This document shows, in pieces, positions 11,172 through 20,727 of a DNA stretch of 64,000 bases. Numbering within the stretch: the first letter of the stretch is position 1; every line of letters starts with the position of its first letter. This DNA comes from Streptomyces seoulensis (lineage in GTDB: Bacteria; Actinomycetota; Actinomycetes; Streptomycetales; Streptomycetaceae): assembly GCF_022846655.1 (NCBI RefSeq), contig NZ_AP025667.1:5431001-5495000 (forward strand), given 5' to 3'. The position numbers were made by a program, and so were the translations under genes. A model generated the notes under the pieces. The model did no database searches. It was not told the DNA's origin and saw only the letters and a list, made by a program, of their open reading frames with translations.

Positions 11172-12764
11172 TCACTTGGCGGGAGAGGCCGGGGTGTCGT
11201 CGCCGAGGAGCTTGCCGTCCGAGGTCTCGAACTGCTTCTTGAACTCCGCGATCGCGTCACCGATGGCCTGCAGGGTGTCGTCCGACATCTTGCCGCCCTC
11301 CCGGATGGAGGTCATCAGGCCCTGGTGCTTGCGGTGCAGGAACTCCAGCAAGTCCTTGTCGAAGCGGCGGACGTCGTCGACCGGCACGTCGTCCATGCGG
11401 CCCGTACCACCGGCCCAGATCGAGACGACCTGGTCCTCGGTGGACATCGGCTGGTACTGGTTCTGCTTCAGCAGCTCGGTCATGCGCTGACCGCGGTCGA
11501 GCTGGTTCTTGGAAGCCTGGTCCAGGTCGGAACCGAAGGCGGCGAACGCCTCCAGCTCACGGAACTGGGCGAGGTCCACGCGCAGTCGGCCGGAGACCTG
11601 CTTCATCGCCTTGTGCTGGGCGGAACCACCGACTCGGGAGACGGAGATACCGACGTTCAGCGCGGGACGCTGACCGGCGTTGAAGAGGTCCGACTCCAGG
11701 AAGCACTGGCCGTCGGTGATGGAGATGACGTTGGTCGGGATGAACGCCGAGACGTCGTTGGCCTTCGTCTCGACGATCGGCAGACCGGTCATCGAGCCGG
11801 CGCCCATGTCGTCGGAGAGCTTCGCGCAGCGCTCCAGCAGACGGGAGTGCAGGTAGAAGACGTCACCGGGGTACGCCTCGCGGCCCGGCGGACGGCGCAG
11901 CAGCAGGGACACGGCGCGGTAGGCGTCGGCCTGCTTCGACAGGTCGTCGAAGACGATCAGGACGTGCTTGCCCTGGTACATCCAGTGCTGACCGATGGCG
12001 GAACCGGTGTACGGCGCCAGGTACTTGAAGCCGGCCGGGTCGGACGCCGGGGCGGCGACGATGGTCGTGTACTCCAGCGCGCCGTTCTCCTCCAGCGCGC
12101 GGCGTACGCCGGCGATGGTGGAGCCCTTCTGGCCGATGGCGACGTAGATGCAGCGGACCTGCTTGTTCGGGTCGCCGGTGCGCCAGTTGTCGCGCTGGTT
12201 GATGATCGTGTCGACGGCCAGGGCGGTCTTGCCGGTCTGACGGTCACCGATGATGAGCTGGCGCTGACCACGGCCGATCGGGGTCATGGCGTCGACCGCC
12301 ATGTAGCCCGTCTCCATCGGCTGGTGCACCGACTGGCGCTCCATGACCGTGGGGGCCTGCAGCTCGAGGGCGCGGCGACCGTCGGTCTCGACCTCGCCGA
12401 GGCCGTCGATCGGCTGGCCCAGCGGGTCGACGACACGGCCGAGGTAGCCGTCGCCGACGGCGACCGAGAGGACCTCTCCGGTGCGGTGCACCGGCTGGCC
12501 CTCCTCGATGCCGCTGAACTCACCGAGGACGATCGCGCCGATCTCGCGCTCCTCGAGGTTGAGGGCGAGACCGAGGGTGCCGTCCTCGAACTTCAGCAGC
12601 TCGTTGGCCATGGCCGAGGGGAGACCCTCGACCTTCGCGACGCCGTCGCCGGCGACGGTGACCGTACCGACCTCCTCGCGCGAGGCCGCGTCCGGCTTGT
12701 ACGACTGGACGAAGTTCTCCAGTGCGTCCCGGATCTCCTCCGGCCGGATCGTGAGCTCCGCCAT
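11172..12764 (-). CDS. atpA: ATP synthase alpha subunit
   Basis: The 530-residue regulatory nucleotide-binding subunit of F1. It begins [19 protein letters not shown] and contains the P-loop region [20 protein letters not shown]. The C-terminal domain runs to DDTPASPAK, an extension of the kind seen in actinobacterial alpha subunits. The ATG at 12764 follows AGGGAA; a further upstream in-frame start has no ribosome-binding site. About 134 bases separate it from atpH. Confidence 0.97.
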   Translation of the reverse strand: MAELTIRPEEIRDALENFVQSYKPDAASREEVGTVTVAGDGVAKVEGLPSAMANELLKFEDGTLGLALNLEEREIGAIVLGEFSGIEEGQPVHRTGEVLSVAVGDGYLGRVVDPLGQPIDGLGEVETDGRRALELQAPTVMERQSVHQPMETGYMAVDAMTPIGRGQRQLIIGDRQTGKTALAVDTIINQRDNWRTGDPNKQVRCIYVAIGQKGSTIAGVRRALEENGALEYTTIVAAPASDPAGFKYLAPYTGSAIGQHWMYQGKHVLIVFDDLSKQADAYRAVSLLLRRPPGREAYPGDVFYLHSRLLERCAKLSDDMGAGSMTGLPIVETKANDVSAFIPTNVISITDGQCFLESDLFNAGQRPALNVGISVSRVGGSAQHKAMKQVSGRLRVDLAQFRELEAFAAFGSDLDQASKNQLDRGQRMTELLKQNQYQPMSTEDQVVSIWAGGTGRMDDVPVDDVRRFDKDLLEFLHRKHQGLMTSIREGGKMSDDTLQAIGDAIAEFKKQFETSDGKLLGDDTPASPAK

Positions 12765-12898
12765 CTGGGTTCCCTGCTCTCCTTGTTGGGCCCGAAGTTT
12801 CACTTTGGGGGGATGTCTGACTCCGGACTCCCCCCTGAACGAGGTGAATCCTCTGCACGGCCCAACCAGGGCCGTAATTACGTCTTGCGTTTTGAGTT

Positions 12899-13714
12899 CT
12901 AGCTCGCCATACGGCGGGCGGCGTCGTCCAGCCGGTCCGCCAGGGAGCCGTTGATGACCTCGTCACCGACCTGCACCCGGATACCGCCGATCACATCGGG
13001 GTCCACGTCCAGGTTGAGGTGCATCCGGCGGCCGTAGAGCTTCGCCAGGGCGTCACCCAGGCGACGCTTCTGCGCTTCGCTCAGCGGCACCGCGGAGGTC
13101 ACGGTCGCCACCAGCCGGTCCCGGCGCTCGGCGGCCAGCTTGGACAGGGACTCCAGTCCCGCTTCCAGGCTACGTCCACGCGGCTCGGTGATGAGGCGGG
13201 TGACCAGACGCTCGGTGACGGGGTTGACCCGTCCGCCCAGCAGCCGGTGCAGCAGCTCGACCTTGGCCGAGGTGCTCGCACCCCGGTCGGTGAGCGCCGC
13301 GCGCAGGGCCGGGTTCGAGGCGACGATCCGGCCGAACCGGAACAGCTCGTCCTCGACGTCGTCCAGCGTGCCCGACTTCTCCGCGACGGTGAGGTCGGCG
13401 ATGTCCGCCAGCTCCTCCACCGCGTCCACCAGGTCGCGGGTCTGCGACCAGCGGGAGCGCGCCATCCCGGCCACCAGGTCGGCGGCCGGACCGCCCACCT
13501 GGCTGCCGATCAGGTGCCGCACCAGCTCGGCCTTGGCCTCGGCGGGCTGCGCCGGGTCGGTGAGGGCCCGGCGCAGGCCGGCCTCACGGTCGAGCAGCGC
13601 GGTGACGGCCGCCAGCTCGTCGGCGAGCTGCGCGGCGTCCACGGAGGTGGAGTCGGTAGCTACGTCGAGACGCTCCCGTGCGGCTGCCAGGGCCTCGCGG
13701 CTCGCTCCGTTCAT
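12899..13714 (-). CDS. atpH: ATP synthase delta subunit (long actinobacterial form)
   Basis: A 271-residue peripheral-stalk subunit that ties F1 alpha subunits to the b subunits. It is about 90 residues longer than the E. coli delta subunit because of extra N-terminal helical sequence, the usual form in Streptomyces. The conserved C-terminal part includes [20 protein letters not shown]. Its ATG overlaps the atpF stop by four bases. Confidence 0.95.
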   Translation of the reverse strand: MNGASREALAAARERLDVATDSTSVDAAQLADELAAVTALLDREAGLRRALTDPAQPAEAKAELVRHLIGSQVGGPAADLVAGMARSRWSQTRDLVDAVEELADIADLTVAEKSGTLDDVEDELFRFGRIVASNPALRAALTDRGASTSAKVELLHRLLGGRVNPVTERLVTRLITEPRGRSLEAGLESLSKLAAERRDRLVATVTSAVPLSEAQKRRLGDALAKLYGRRMHLNLDVDPDVIGGIRVQVGDEVINGSLADRLDDAARRMAS

Positions 13715-14256
13715 CGCGTGGCCTCGGCCTTCTCGTCGAGCTCGTCGAGGAAGCGGTCGATCACGCGGCTCTGCCGGGCGTGGTCCTCGAGGGACTCACC
13801 GACGAGCTTGCCGGCCAGTTCGGTGGCGAGCTTGCCGACGTCCTGGCGGAGCGAGGCGGACGCGGCCTTGCGGTCGGCCGCGATCTGCGTGTGACCGGCC
13901 GCCACGATCTCCTCGCGCTGACGCTGGCCCTCGGCCCGCATCTCGGCAATGAGCGTGGCGCCCTGCTCCTGAGCCTCCTGGCGAAGCCGGGCGGCCTCGT
14001 GACGAGCCTCGGCGAGCTGCGCCTTGTACTGCTCGAGGACGCTCTGAGCCTCGGTCTGCGCGGCCTCGGCCTTCTCGATCCCGCCCTCGATGGCCTCGCG
14101 GCGCTCCTCCAGAACCTTGTTGATGTTCGGGAGGAGCTTCCAGGCGAGGAAGCCGAAGACGATGACAAAGGCGATCAGGCCGATGACGAGCTCTGGGATC
14201 GGCGGGATGAGGGGGTTCTCGGCCTCCTCAGCCGCAAGCTGAACCAGGGGGCTCAT
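13711..14256 (-). CDS. atpF: ATP synthase b subunit
   Basis: The 181-residue Fo b subunit: a single N-terminal transmembrane helix (about residues 20-42), then a long charged coiled coil (EERREAIEGGIEKAEAAQTE onward) that forms the stator stalk. The stop codon overlaps the atpH start by four bases, so the two stalk subunits are co-translated. Confidence 0.95.
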   Translation of the reverse strand: MSPLVQLAAEEAENPLIPPIPELVIGLIAFVIVFGFLAWKLLPNINKVLEERREAIEGGIEKAEAAQTEAQSVLEQYKAQLAEARHEAARLRQEAQEQGATLIAEMRAEGQRQREEIVAAGHTQIAADRKAASASLRQDVGKLATELAGKLVGESLEDHARQSRVIDRFLDELDEKAEATR

Positions 14257-14299
14257 GTATCAGTGCCTTTCGTCTAGTGGGCTGTGATAAAGCCGAAGA

Positions 14300-14551
<252 letters not shown>

Positions 14552-14607
14552 TTACGGACCGGTGGGGGTTGGCCACCGGACGAATGAGGGATCGAGGGAG
14601 GGAACGC

Positions 14608-15429
14608 TCAGTGGTGCTCGGCCAGCGCGCCCTGGATGAAGCTGCAAGTAAGCAGCACGAAGACGTATGCCTGCAGAGCCTGGATGAAGAGCTCGAAGGC
14701 CGTCATCACGATGGTCATGATGAAGGACACGCCGGAGTAGGCGATACCGATGCCGTTGAGCATGTACCAGCTCGCGAGCGTGAAGAGCAGCAGCAGCGTG
14801 TGGCCGGCGAACATGTTCGCGAAGAGTCGGACGGCGTGGGTGAAGGGCCGCACGAGGAGGTTCGAGAACAGCTCGATCAGCATGGCCAGCGGCAGCACCG
14901 CGCCCAGCGACTTGTCGTAGCCCGTGAAGTTCTTGAAGGCGCCGACGAAGCCGTGTCGCTTGAAGGTCAGCGAGACCCACAGGATGTAGACGATGGCGGC
15001 CAGGCCGATCGGGTACGCGATGATCGACGTCACCGGGAACTGGGCGACCGGGATGATCGACCAGAGGTTCATCATCCACACGAAGAAGAACAGCGAGACG
15101 ACCAGAGGTACGTACTTCTCGCCCTCCTTCTTACCGATCGTCTCGTAGACCACGCCGCGGCGGATGAAGTCGTAGCCGGTCTCCGCGACCATCTGGAGCT
15201 TGCCCGGGACGACCTTCGGGCGGGCGAAGGCGGCCCAGAAGAAGGCCACGATGATGATGGAACCGAGCAGCGCCAGCAGCATCGGCTTGTTGAAGTACAG
15301 GTTGCTGTCCGCGTCGCCCCAGAGCGGCTTGAACAGGAACGAGTGCAGGCCCGGAGCCGGGAAGCCGCACCCGGAGAACAGGTGACAGCTCGTGTCGAAA
15401 GCGAGCGTCTGCGTCGGCTCAGCACTCAC
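14608..15429 (-). CDS. atpB: ATP synthase a subunit
   Basis: The Fo a subunit forms the proton half-channels. The fourth and fifth membrane segments carry the conserved arginine region (MLIELFSNLLVRPFTHAVRL) and the C-terminal TMs are complete. I chose the GTG at 15429 (VSAEPTQTLAFD, 273 residues) because AAGGAG lies six bases before it. The same AAGGAG is inside the coding sequence if an upstream ATG at 15444 or the farther start at 15465 is used, which makes those less likely. Confidence 0.93.
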   Translation of the reverse strand: MSAEPTQTLAFDTSCHLFSGCGFPAPGLHSFLFKPLWGDADSNLYFNKPMLLALLGSIIIVAFFWAAFARPKVVPGKLQMVAETGYDFIRRGVVYETIGKKEGEKYVPLVVSLFFFVWMMNLWSIIPVAQFPVTSIIAYPIGLAAIVYILWVSLTFKRHGFVGAFKNFTGYDKSLGAVLPLAMLIELFSNLLVRPFTHAVRLFANMFAGHTLLLLFTLASWYMLNGIGIAYSGVSFIMTIVMTAFELFIQALQAYVFVLLTCSFIQGALAEHH

Positions 15430-15654
15430 CGCGGGCTCCTTCATCGTGGCGCATGGGTACGGCAACCTCGTTGTGTCGGCGCGGCGTACGGCCGCGGTTC
15501 GGCACGGGACTGGTGTTACGGATGTGGGGGCGGCTGGGGGGCATCTCGCCTCGCAGTGGAACAGGCGTCAGCTCGGATGCCCGCGCCCGCGATGCCGCAG
15601 TTGGCACCGGACGATAGCAGGATCTTCCCCGTGCCTTTATCCCGGCCCTACCCC

Positions 15655-16095
15655 TCACGACGAACGGTCCGTCTTCTGGGACTTGTCATCCTTCGACGGA
15701 GCCTCGGGATCGACGTAGAGGATCTTGGCCTTCATGTGGGCGCGCGCCTGAGCGCCGATCCACGTGAGGGTGGCCACCACCAGAACGACGGCGAAGGCGC
15801 GGGGGTTGAACAGGGTCGTGTTCTTGAACAGGCCCACGAAGATGACCAGCAGCAGGAGTTGGGCCGCGTAGAGCAGCAGGCCCATCATCTGGAAGAGCTG
15901 CGGGAACGCCCTGGCCGTGCGCTGGAGTACGTAAAGACCGATCCCCATGAAGAGGATGACGATCAGTGTGCCCACGACGGCCCCGATCGCACCCTTGCCG
16001 CCCGCGACCACACCGCTGACGACGGCGGCGATCGCGCCGACGGCAGCCGTGGGCACGGCGGCCTGGGCAAGGATCCGGACGTCATTGGACGGCAT
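15655..16095 (-). CDS. atpI: ATP synthase protein I
   Basis: The 146-residue first gene of the operon, a membrane protein with four predicted helices (for example GAVVGTLIVILFMGIGLYVL and LLLYAAQLLLLVIFVGLF) and a charged tail. AtpI proteins assist c-ring assembly or cation supply and are not part of the final enzyme. The ATG at 16095 (MPSNDVRIL) has GGAG eight bases upstream; an upstream start at 16197 would add 34 residues without membrane-protein character. Confidence 0.88.
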   Translation of the reverse strand: MPSNDVRILAQAAVPTAAVGAIAAVVSGVVAGGKGAIGAVVGTLIVILFMGIGLYVLQRTARAFPQLFQMMGLLLYAAQLLLLVIFVGLFKNTTLFNPRAFAVVLVVATLTWIGAQARAHMKAKILYVDPEAPSKDDKSQKTDRSS

Positions 16096-16220
16096 GGCGG
16101 CAACTCCGCTTTCACAAGGGGGGCAGGGTGTCGTCATGGACGAGCGTAGTCCCGGTCGGAGTACGAAAACTCTCACGCCGTCGGACCGTGGCTTCACGGC
16201 CTCCGGCTCTGTCCCGGGTT

Positions 16221-16236
16221 CTCGTGAACCGTATCA
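16221..16236. promoter_or_regulatory. Candidate Rex operator upstream of the atp operon
   Basis: CGTGAACCGTATCACA resembles the S. coelicolor Rex site TGTGAACGCGTTCACA, with 11 of 16 positions matching and both half-sites (GTGAAC and TCACA) kept. It lies 126-141 bases before the atpI ATG. Rex senses NADH/NAD+ and represses respiratory genes, so a site here would tie ATP synthase expression to redox state. By-eye match only. Confidence 0.45.
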
Positions 16237-16428
16237 CAAACTATTTGATGAGGTCTTTACCTGGTGGGTGCATCAGGCGTCACACATGAGAGTGACAGCG
16301 CGCGCACGTGCAGGAACCGGGGGGTCTTGTCTGGTATTAGGGGATTTTGCTCCCCCACGTTTTGGCAATGCTCTAGTCAGATTCTTACCTTGCGGCAGTC
16401 CGGTGACGAGCGTCTCGGCGATGCCACG

Positions 16429-16470
16429 AGCGCCCCTGGAGGAGCCTCGGCGGGCTTCTCCAGGGGCGCT
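16429..16470 (-). terminator. Terminator after the secreted four-cysteine protein gene
   Basis: A perfect 13-bp inverted repeat (AGCGCCCCTGGAG at 16429-16441 and its complement at 16458-16470) with a 16-base loop lies 36 bases after the stop of the gene at 16507. It separates that gene from the atp promoter region. The region between it and atpI (16096-16428) holds no gene I can support and should contain the atp promoter. Confidence 0.7.
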
Positions 16471-16506
16471 TGAGTGCGACTCAGTCAGCCCTCACGGCCG
16501 GCATCG

Positions 16507-16839
16507 TCAGCAGGTCACGACCTTGTCGTAGCTCACCCACGGCTGCGAGGACGTGAGCAGCGCCGACTTGTTCTTCTTCACCGACTCGCAGGCCGAGTCG
16601 TAGCCGTACTTGAAGATGCCCTTGAGGTTCTTCGTGCCGGTGCAGTTGTTCGTGACCTTGTACGCCGGGTATCCGGCGTCGACGGTGGTCCTCGCGACCT
16701 TCACGCAGCTCGGCACGGCCCCCTGGGCGACCCGCACGACCTTGTCGCCCTGCGGCGCGGCCACGGCCTCCGTGGTGGCGAATCCGAGCGAACCACCGAG
16801 CGCCACGACCGCGGCGCCCACTGCTGCGAACTTACGCAT
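16507..16839 (-). CDS. Small secreted protein with four cysteines
   Basis: A 110-residue product with a signal peptide ending AVAAP (about residue 28), so a mature protein of roughly 82 residues. It has four cysteines at 45, 66, 84 and 110, the last being the C-terminal residue. Spacing of 21, 18 and 26 suggests two consecutive disulfides, a layout that recalls small beta-sandwich inhibitors such as tendamistat (16, 18, 28), although I see no diagnostic inhibitor motif. Monocistronic: terminator downstream, its own upstream region. Function unknown. Confidence 0.7.
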   Translation of the reverse strand: MRKFAAVGAAVVALGGSLGFATTEAVAAPQGDKVVRVAQGAVPSCVKVARTTVDAGYPAYKVTNNCTGTKNLKGIFKYGYDSACESVKKNKSALLTSSQPWVSYDKVVTC

Positions 16840-17158
16840 CGTCTACCTCCATTCACGAGCGAATGGGGCGGCGCCAGCCTGGTCATGACCGGCGCCTCAA
16901 TCCCCCCTGACGCGCCCATTTCTAGCAACGGGAGGAACAGTGGCACCAGTAGTCACTTACGCCTCATCCGTGCCTTTACGTCTCAAAATCCACTTGCCTG
17001 CCGAAACGGCACACAGGTGCGGACGCGAAGATCAGCAACATGCCTGGTGAGGGAGGTTCCATGCCGTGGGGTCCGAAAAGTCGCCGGGCTGACCGCCGTC
17101 CACGTTCGTCTCAAAATCGAACAGACTCGTACGTGCCCGCCTGCGACCGCCGGCCTCG
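16840..17158. other. Intergenic region, no gene seen
   Basis: This 319-bp stretch upstream of the secreted-protein gene holds no open frame I can support. It contains a direct repeat CGTCTCAAAATC at 16979-16990 and 17107-17118, unusually A-rich for this genome. Presumably it contains the promoter of the gene at 16507-16839 and the 3' end of the transferase transcript. Confidence 0.4.
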
Positions 17159-18541
17159 TCAGCCGTAGCTCTTGTCCTTCTGCCGGCCGGCGAGCCTCGG
17201 ACGGTGGCCGATCGCCGTGGCCCCGTTGGCGCCCGCTACGGCCGCCGCGGAGGCCGGCTCAGCGAGGCTCGTGGCGTCCTCGGAGCTCTCGGCGTCCTCC
17301 TCCGAGGGCTTCTCCGGCGACTTCGCGGCGGAGTCCGCCGAGGGCTCCTGCGCCGGCTCCTCGTACCTTCGGTAGCGGGGCGGTACGAAGCGCTCCGCCC
17401 AGCGTGGGGCGTGCGGGGTGAAGCGCGGCAGGAGCAGCATGACCAGGCCGATGGCGCTGAGGAAGACGACCCCGAGGACGATCCACATCGACGCCGAGTT
17501 CACCGAGTACGCCAGCACGCCGAAGCCGATCAGCGCGGACCAGAAGTACATGATCAGCACCGCTCGGCTGTGCGAGTGCCCGATCTCCAGCAGCCGGTGG
17601 TGCAGATGCCCGCGGTCCGCCGCGAACGGCGACTGGCCGCGCCAGGTGCGCCGCACGATGGCCAGCACGAGGTCGGCGGCCGGGATGGCGATGATGGTCA
17701 GCGGCAGCAGCAGCGGGATGTAGGCGGGCACCATCTGGTGCACGGTGCTGCGCTCGGAACCGGAGAACAGGTTCAGCCGGTCCGGGTCGATCTGGCCGGT
17801 GACGGAGATGGCGCTGCCGGCCAGCACCAGGCCGATGAGCATCGAACCCGAGTCGCCCATGAAGATGCGCGCCGGATGCATGTTGTGCGGCAGGAAGCCC
17901 AGACACATGCCCATCAGGATCGCCGCGAACAGCGTCGCGGGCGCGGCCGCCTCGATGCCGTAGCCGTACCAGATGCGGTAGGCGTACATGAAGAACGCGG
18001 CGGTGGCGATGCACACCATGCCGGCGGCGAGACCGTCGAGGCCGTCGACGAAGTTGACGGCGTTGATGGTGATGACGACCAGGGCGACGGTGAGCAGGGT
18101 GCCCTGCCACTGGGTGACGGCGACCAGGCCGACACCGGGGATCGGCAGCCACAGGATCGTCAGACCCTGCACCACCATCACACCGGCGGCGATCATCTGC
18201 CCGCCCAGCTTGATCAGGGCGTCGATCTCGAACTTGTCGTCCAGCACGCCGATCAGCCAGATCAGCGCGGCCCCGGACAGCAGGGCGCGGGGCTCGTTGG
18301 AGTTGAGGAAGACCTCGTTGAGGTTCTCCAGGTGGTCCGCGACGAGCAGGCCCGCGCACAGTCCGAAGAACATGGCGATACCGCCGAGCCGCGGAGTGGG
18401 CTCCCGGTGCACGTCCCGTGCCCGGATCTCCGGCATCGCTCCCGCCACGATCGCGAACTTACGTACCGGCCCTGTCAGCAGGTAGGTAACCGCGGCCGTG
18501 ATGCAGAGCGTCAGGAGGTATTCACGCACGGGCATCCCCAC
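17159..18541 (-). CDS. WecA/TagO-type undecaprenyl-phosphate sugar-1-phosphate transferase
   Basis: A 460-residue polytopic membrane enzyme of the MraY/WecA family, which moves a UDP-sugar phosphate (probably GlcNAc-1-P) to undecaprenyl phosphate at the start of wall-polymer synthesis. It carries the family motifs PTPRLGG, GVLDDKF, NAVNFVDGLDGLA, the metal-site loop RIFMGDSGSM and the histidine loop DRGHLHHRLLEIGHS. The last about 75 residues are a Pro/Glu/Ala-rich cytoplasmic tail. The start may be GTG 18541 or ATG 18535. It is the last gene of a minus-strand cluster that begins upstream with prmC. Confidence 0.92.
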   Translation of the reverse strand: MGMPVREYLLTLCITAAVTYLLTGPVRKFAIVAGAMPEIRARDVHREPTPRLGGIAMFFGLCAGLLVADHLENLNEVFLNSNEPRALLSGAALIWLIGVLDDKFEIDALIKLGGQMIAAGVMVVQGLTILWLPIPGVGLVAVTQWQGTLLTVALVVITINAVNFVDGLDGLAAGMVCIATAAFFMYAYRIWYGYGIEAAAPATLFAAILMGMCLGFLPHNMHPARIFMGDSGSMLIGLVLAGSAISVTGQIDPDRLNLFSGSERSTVHQMVPAYIPLLLPLTIIAIPAADLVLAIVRRTWRGQSPFAADRGHLHHRLLEIGHSHSRAVLIMYFWSALIGFGVLAYSVNSASMWIVLGVVFLSAIGLVMLLLPRFTPHAPRWAERFVPPRYRRYEEPAQEPSADSAAKSPEKPSEEDAESSEDATSLAEPASAAAVAGANGATAIGHRPRLAGRQKDKSYG

Positions 18542-18658
18542 AGATCTCGCTGGCCATCACAGCCCCACACCCTAGCGAGGGACGGGTGATGGTGAGGACT
18601 TCCGGGTGGCGGCGATGGTTGCGGCCGGGACGTCGTGTCCCCGTTTGCCACCACCGGC

Positions 18659-19897
18659 TCACTCCGGGTAGGGCGGGAAATCGGCGGTCAGCGCGCGCAC
18701 CTCGGCCCGTGCCCCGGCCGGGTCCCGCCCGCCGCCGGCCACCCCGACCAGCAGTGCGGCGATCCGGGCCATGGCCGGCTCCCCCATGCCCTGGGTGGTC
18801 ACGGCGGCCGTGCCGAGCCTGAGCGCCCGGCCGCCGGTGTGCGCAAGCGCACAGCAGTCCAGCACCAGACCCGCCGCCGCGAGCCGGCCGCGCGCGGTCC
18901 GGCCGTCGATGCCGAGGGGGGCGGGGTCGGCGACGATGAGATGGGTGTCGGTGCCGCCGGTGGCGATCGTGAACCCCGCCGCGGCCAGGTGCTCGGCGAG
19001 CACGCGCGCGTTGGCGACCGTCTGGTGGGCGTAGGCGGCGAACGCCGGGGTGGCCGCCTCACCCAGCGCGACGGCCTTGGCGGCGATGCTGTTCATCTGG
19101 GCGCCGCCCTGGGTGAAGGGGAAGACGGCGCGGTCGACCCGCCGCGCCAGTCCGGCGCCGCACAGGATCATCCCGCCGCGCGGCCCGCGCAGCGTCTTGT
19201 GCGTGGTGGCGCACACCAGGTCGGCGTACGGCAGCGGGCTGGGCGCCGCTCCCCCGGCGACCAGCCCGGCCGAGTGCGCGAGGGTCACGATCAGATGGGC
19301 CCCCACCTCGTCGGCGACCTCGCGGAAGAAGGCGTAGTCGATGTGGCGCGGGTAGGCGATGGAACCGCACACGATGGCCTTGGGCCGGTGCTCGCGGGCC
19401 AGCCGGCGCACCTCGTCGTGGTCGATGAGCCCGGTGTCCGGGTCGAGGCCATAGCCGACGAAGTCGAACCAGCGGCCGGAGAAGTTCGCGGGCGAGCCGT
19501 GGGTGAGGTGGCCGCCGTGGTCCAGGCCGAGGGCGAGGACGGTGTCGCCGGGGCGCAGTACGGCCGCGTAGGCGGCCAGCACGGCCGAGGAGCCGGTGTG
19601 GGGCTGGACGTTGGCGTGCTCGGCGCCGAAGACGGCCTTGGCGCGCTCGACGGCGATGCGTTCGGCGGTGTCGGCCAGCGCGCAGCCGCCGTGGTGGCGG
19701 GCGCCGGGGTAGCCCTCGGCGTACTTGTTCGCCAGTGCCGAGCCGAGGGTGGCGAGCACGGCGGGCGAGGCGAAGTTCTCCGCCGCGGTGAGCTGGAGGG
19801 TCGTCGACTGCCGGTCCAGCTCGCCGCGCAGGATCTCGGCCAGCTCGGGGTCCTGCCGACTCAGGGCGTCCGTGTCCAGCACGGGTGTGACCGACAT
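18659..19897 (-). CDS. Divergent serine hydroxymethyltransferase-family protein
   Basis: A 412-residue SHMT homologue. The fold is clear: TAAENFAS, YAEGYPG, GHLTHGSPANFSG, the lysine loop TTHKTLRGPRGG (Lys234) and RLGT near the end. Several residues that are near-invariant in true SHMTs differ. The aspartate that pairs with the PLP pyridine nitrogen (VDMAH in E. coli) is Thr205 (VTLAH). The two tyrosines of RYYGGCE are His68 and His69, and the following Glu is Ala. His208 and Lys234 remain. It may have a changed reaction or low activity, so I do not assign glyA. It lies between the phosphatase-like and WecA-like genes. Confidence 0.8.
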   Translation of the reverse strand: MSVTPVLDTDALSRQDPELAEILRGELDRQSTTLQLTAAENFASPAVLATLGSALANKYAEGYPGARHHGGCALADTAERIAVERAKAVFGAEHANVQPHTGSSAVLAAYAAVLRPGDTVLALGLDHGGHLTHGSPANFSGRWFDFVGYGLDPDTGLIDHDEVRRLAREHRPKAIVCGSIAYPRHIDYAFFREVADEVGAHLIVTLAHSAGLVAGGAAPSPLPYADLVCATTHKTLRGPRGGMILCGAGLARRVDRAVFPFTQGGAQMNSIAAKAVALGEAATPAFAAYAHQTVANARVLAEHLAAAGFTIATGGTDTHLIVADPAPLGIDGRTARGRLAAAGLVLDCCALAHTGGRALRLGTAAVTTQGMGEPAMARIAALLVGVAGGGRDPAGARAEVRALTADFPPYPE

Positions 19898-20015
19898 GAC
19901 GGGCTCCGGACGCTCGACGGCGACGTGGGGCGATGCCCCAGGTCTCCAATGTAGGCCGAGGAGCGGGCGGGCGCTCGGCCGCCGGGCCCGTCCCCGCGCC
20001 GGAGCCCGGCGCGCG

Positions 20016-20675
20016 TCACATGCGGGCGGGCACGCCCGTCAGCGCGGTGACGACCGGGTCGAGGGCGTCGCGTATCTCGTCGCCGATGGACCGGAAGAAG
20101 GGCAGCGGGGCCCCGTAGGGGTCGTACACCTCGTCCGCCTCGGCGGTGGGGGCGAGCAGCCAGCCGCGCAGTGCGGCGGCCGCGCGGACCAGGGCGCGGG
20201 CGCGCAGCACCACACCGTCCTCCAGGGGCGGCAGGGTGGCCGGGTCTATCGCGCGGACCAGGCGGGTGAACTCCTTCAGCGTGAAGGTGCGCAGGCCCGC
20301 CGAGTGGCCCATGGAGATGACCTGGGCGCGGTGGTCGCGGGTGGCGGTCAGCACCAGGTCGGCCATGATGACGTGCTCGTCCAGCAGCTCCCGGCCGGTG
20401 AACCCGGCCGCGTCCGCGCCGAACTCGGCGAGCACGGTCTCCGCGTTCTCCTCCATCCGGGCGCCCTCGTGGCCCCAGGTGCCGGCGCTCTCCACGATCA
20501 GGCCGCCGCCGAGCACGCCGAGCCGCTCCGCCACGAAATGCCGGGTCAGCCGCTCGGTGATGGGTGAGCGGCAGACGTTGCCGGTGCTGACGTGGAGGAT
20601 GCGGAAGGTGTCGCGCGGGAACCCGAACGTCGTGGTCTGCTCCGCCGGGCGTTCCGCGCCGCCTATGCCGCGCAT
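20016..20675 (-). CDS. Low-molecular-weight tyrosine phosphatase homologue lacking the catalytic Cys
   Basis: A 219-residue protein of the LMW-PTP/arsenate-reductase fold. The phosphate loop reads HVSTGNVCRSP where active enzymes have VCxGNxCRSP: the nucleophile position is Ser30 (codon AGC), while Arg36 of the CX5R loop and the general-acid motif DPYG (Asp185) are kept. It has about 20 extra N-terminal residues and extra C-terminal sequence relative to a 160-residue PtpA. Cys-to-Ser here normally abolishes catalysis but preserves phosphate binding, so a binding role is possible. Downstream of the Sua5 gene, same strand, gap 52 bases. Confidence 0.8.
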   Translation of the reverse strand: MRGIGGAERPAEQTTTFGFPRDTFRILHVSTGNVCRSPITERLTRHFVAERLGVLGGGLIVESAGTWGHEGARMEENAETVLAEFGADAAGFTGRELLDEHVIMADLVLTATRDHRAQVISMGHSAGLRTFTLKEFTRLVRAIDPATLPPLEDGVVLRARALVRAAAALRGWLLAPTAEADEVYDPYGAPLPFFRSIGDEIRDALDPVVTALTGVPARM

Positions 20676-20727
20676 GGGGTGACCCCCTGCCCGGAGCGCT
20701 CGGGCGGGACGTACCGCTGGGGGGCCG

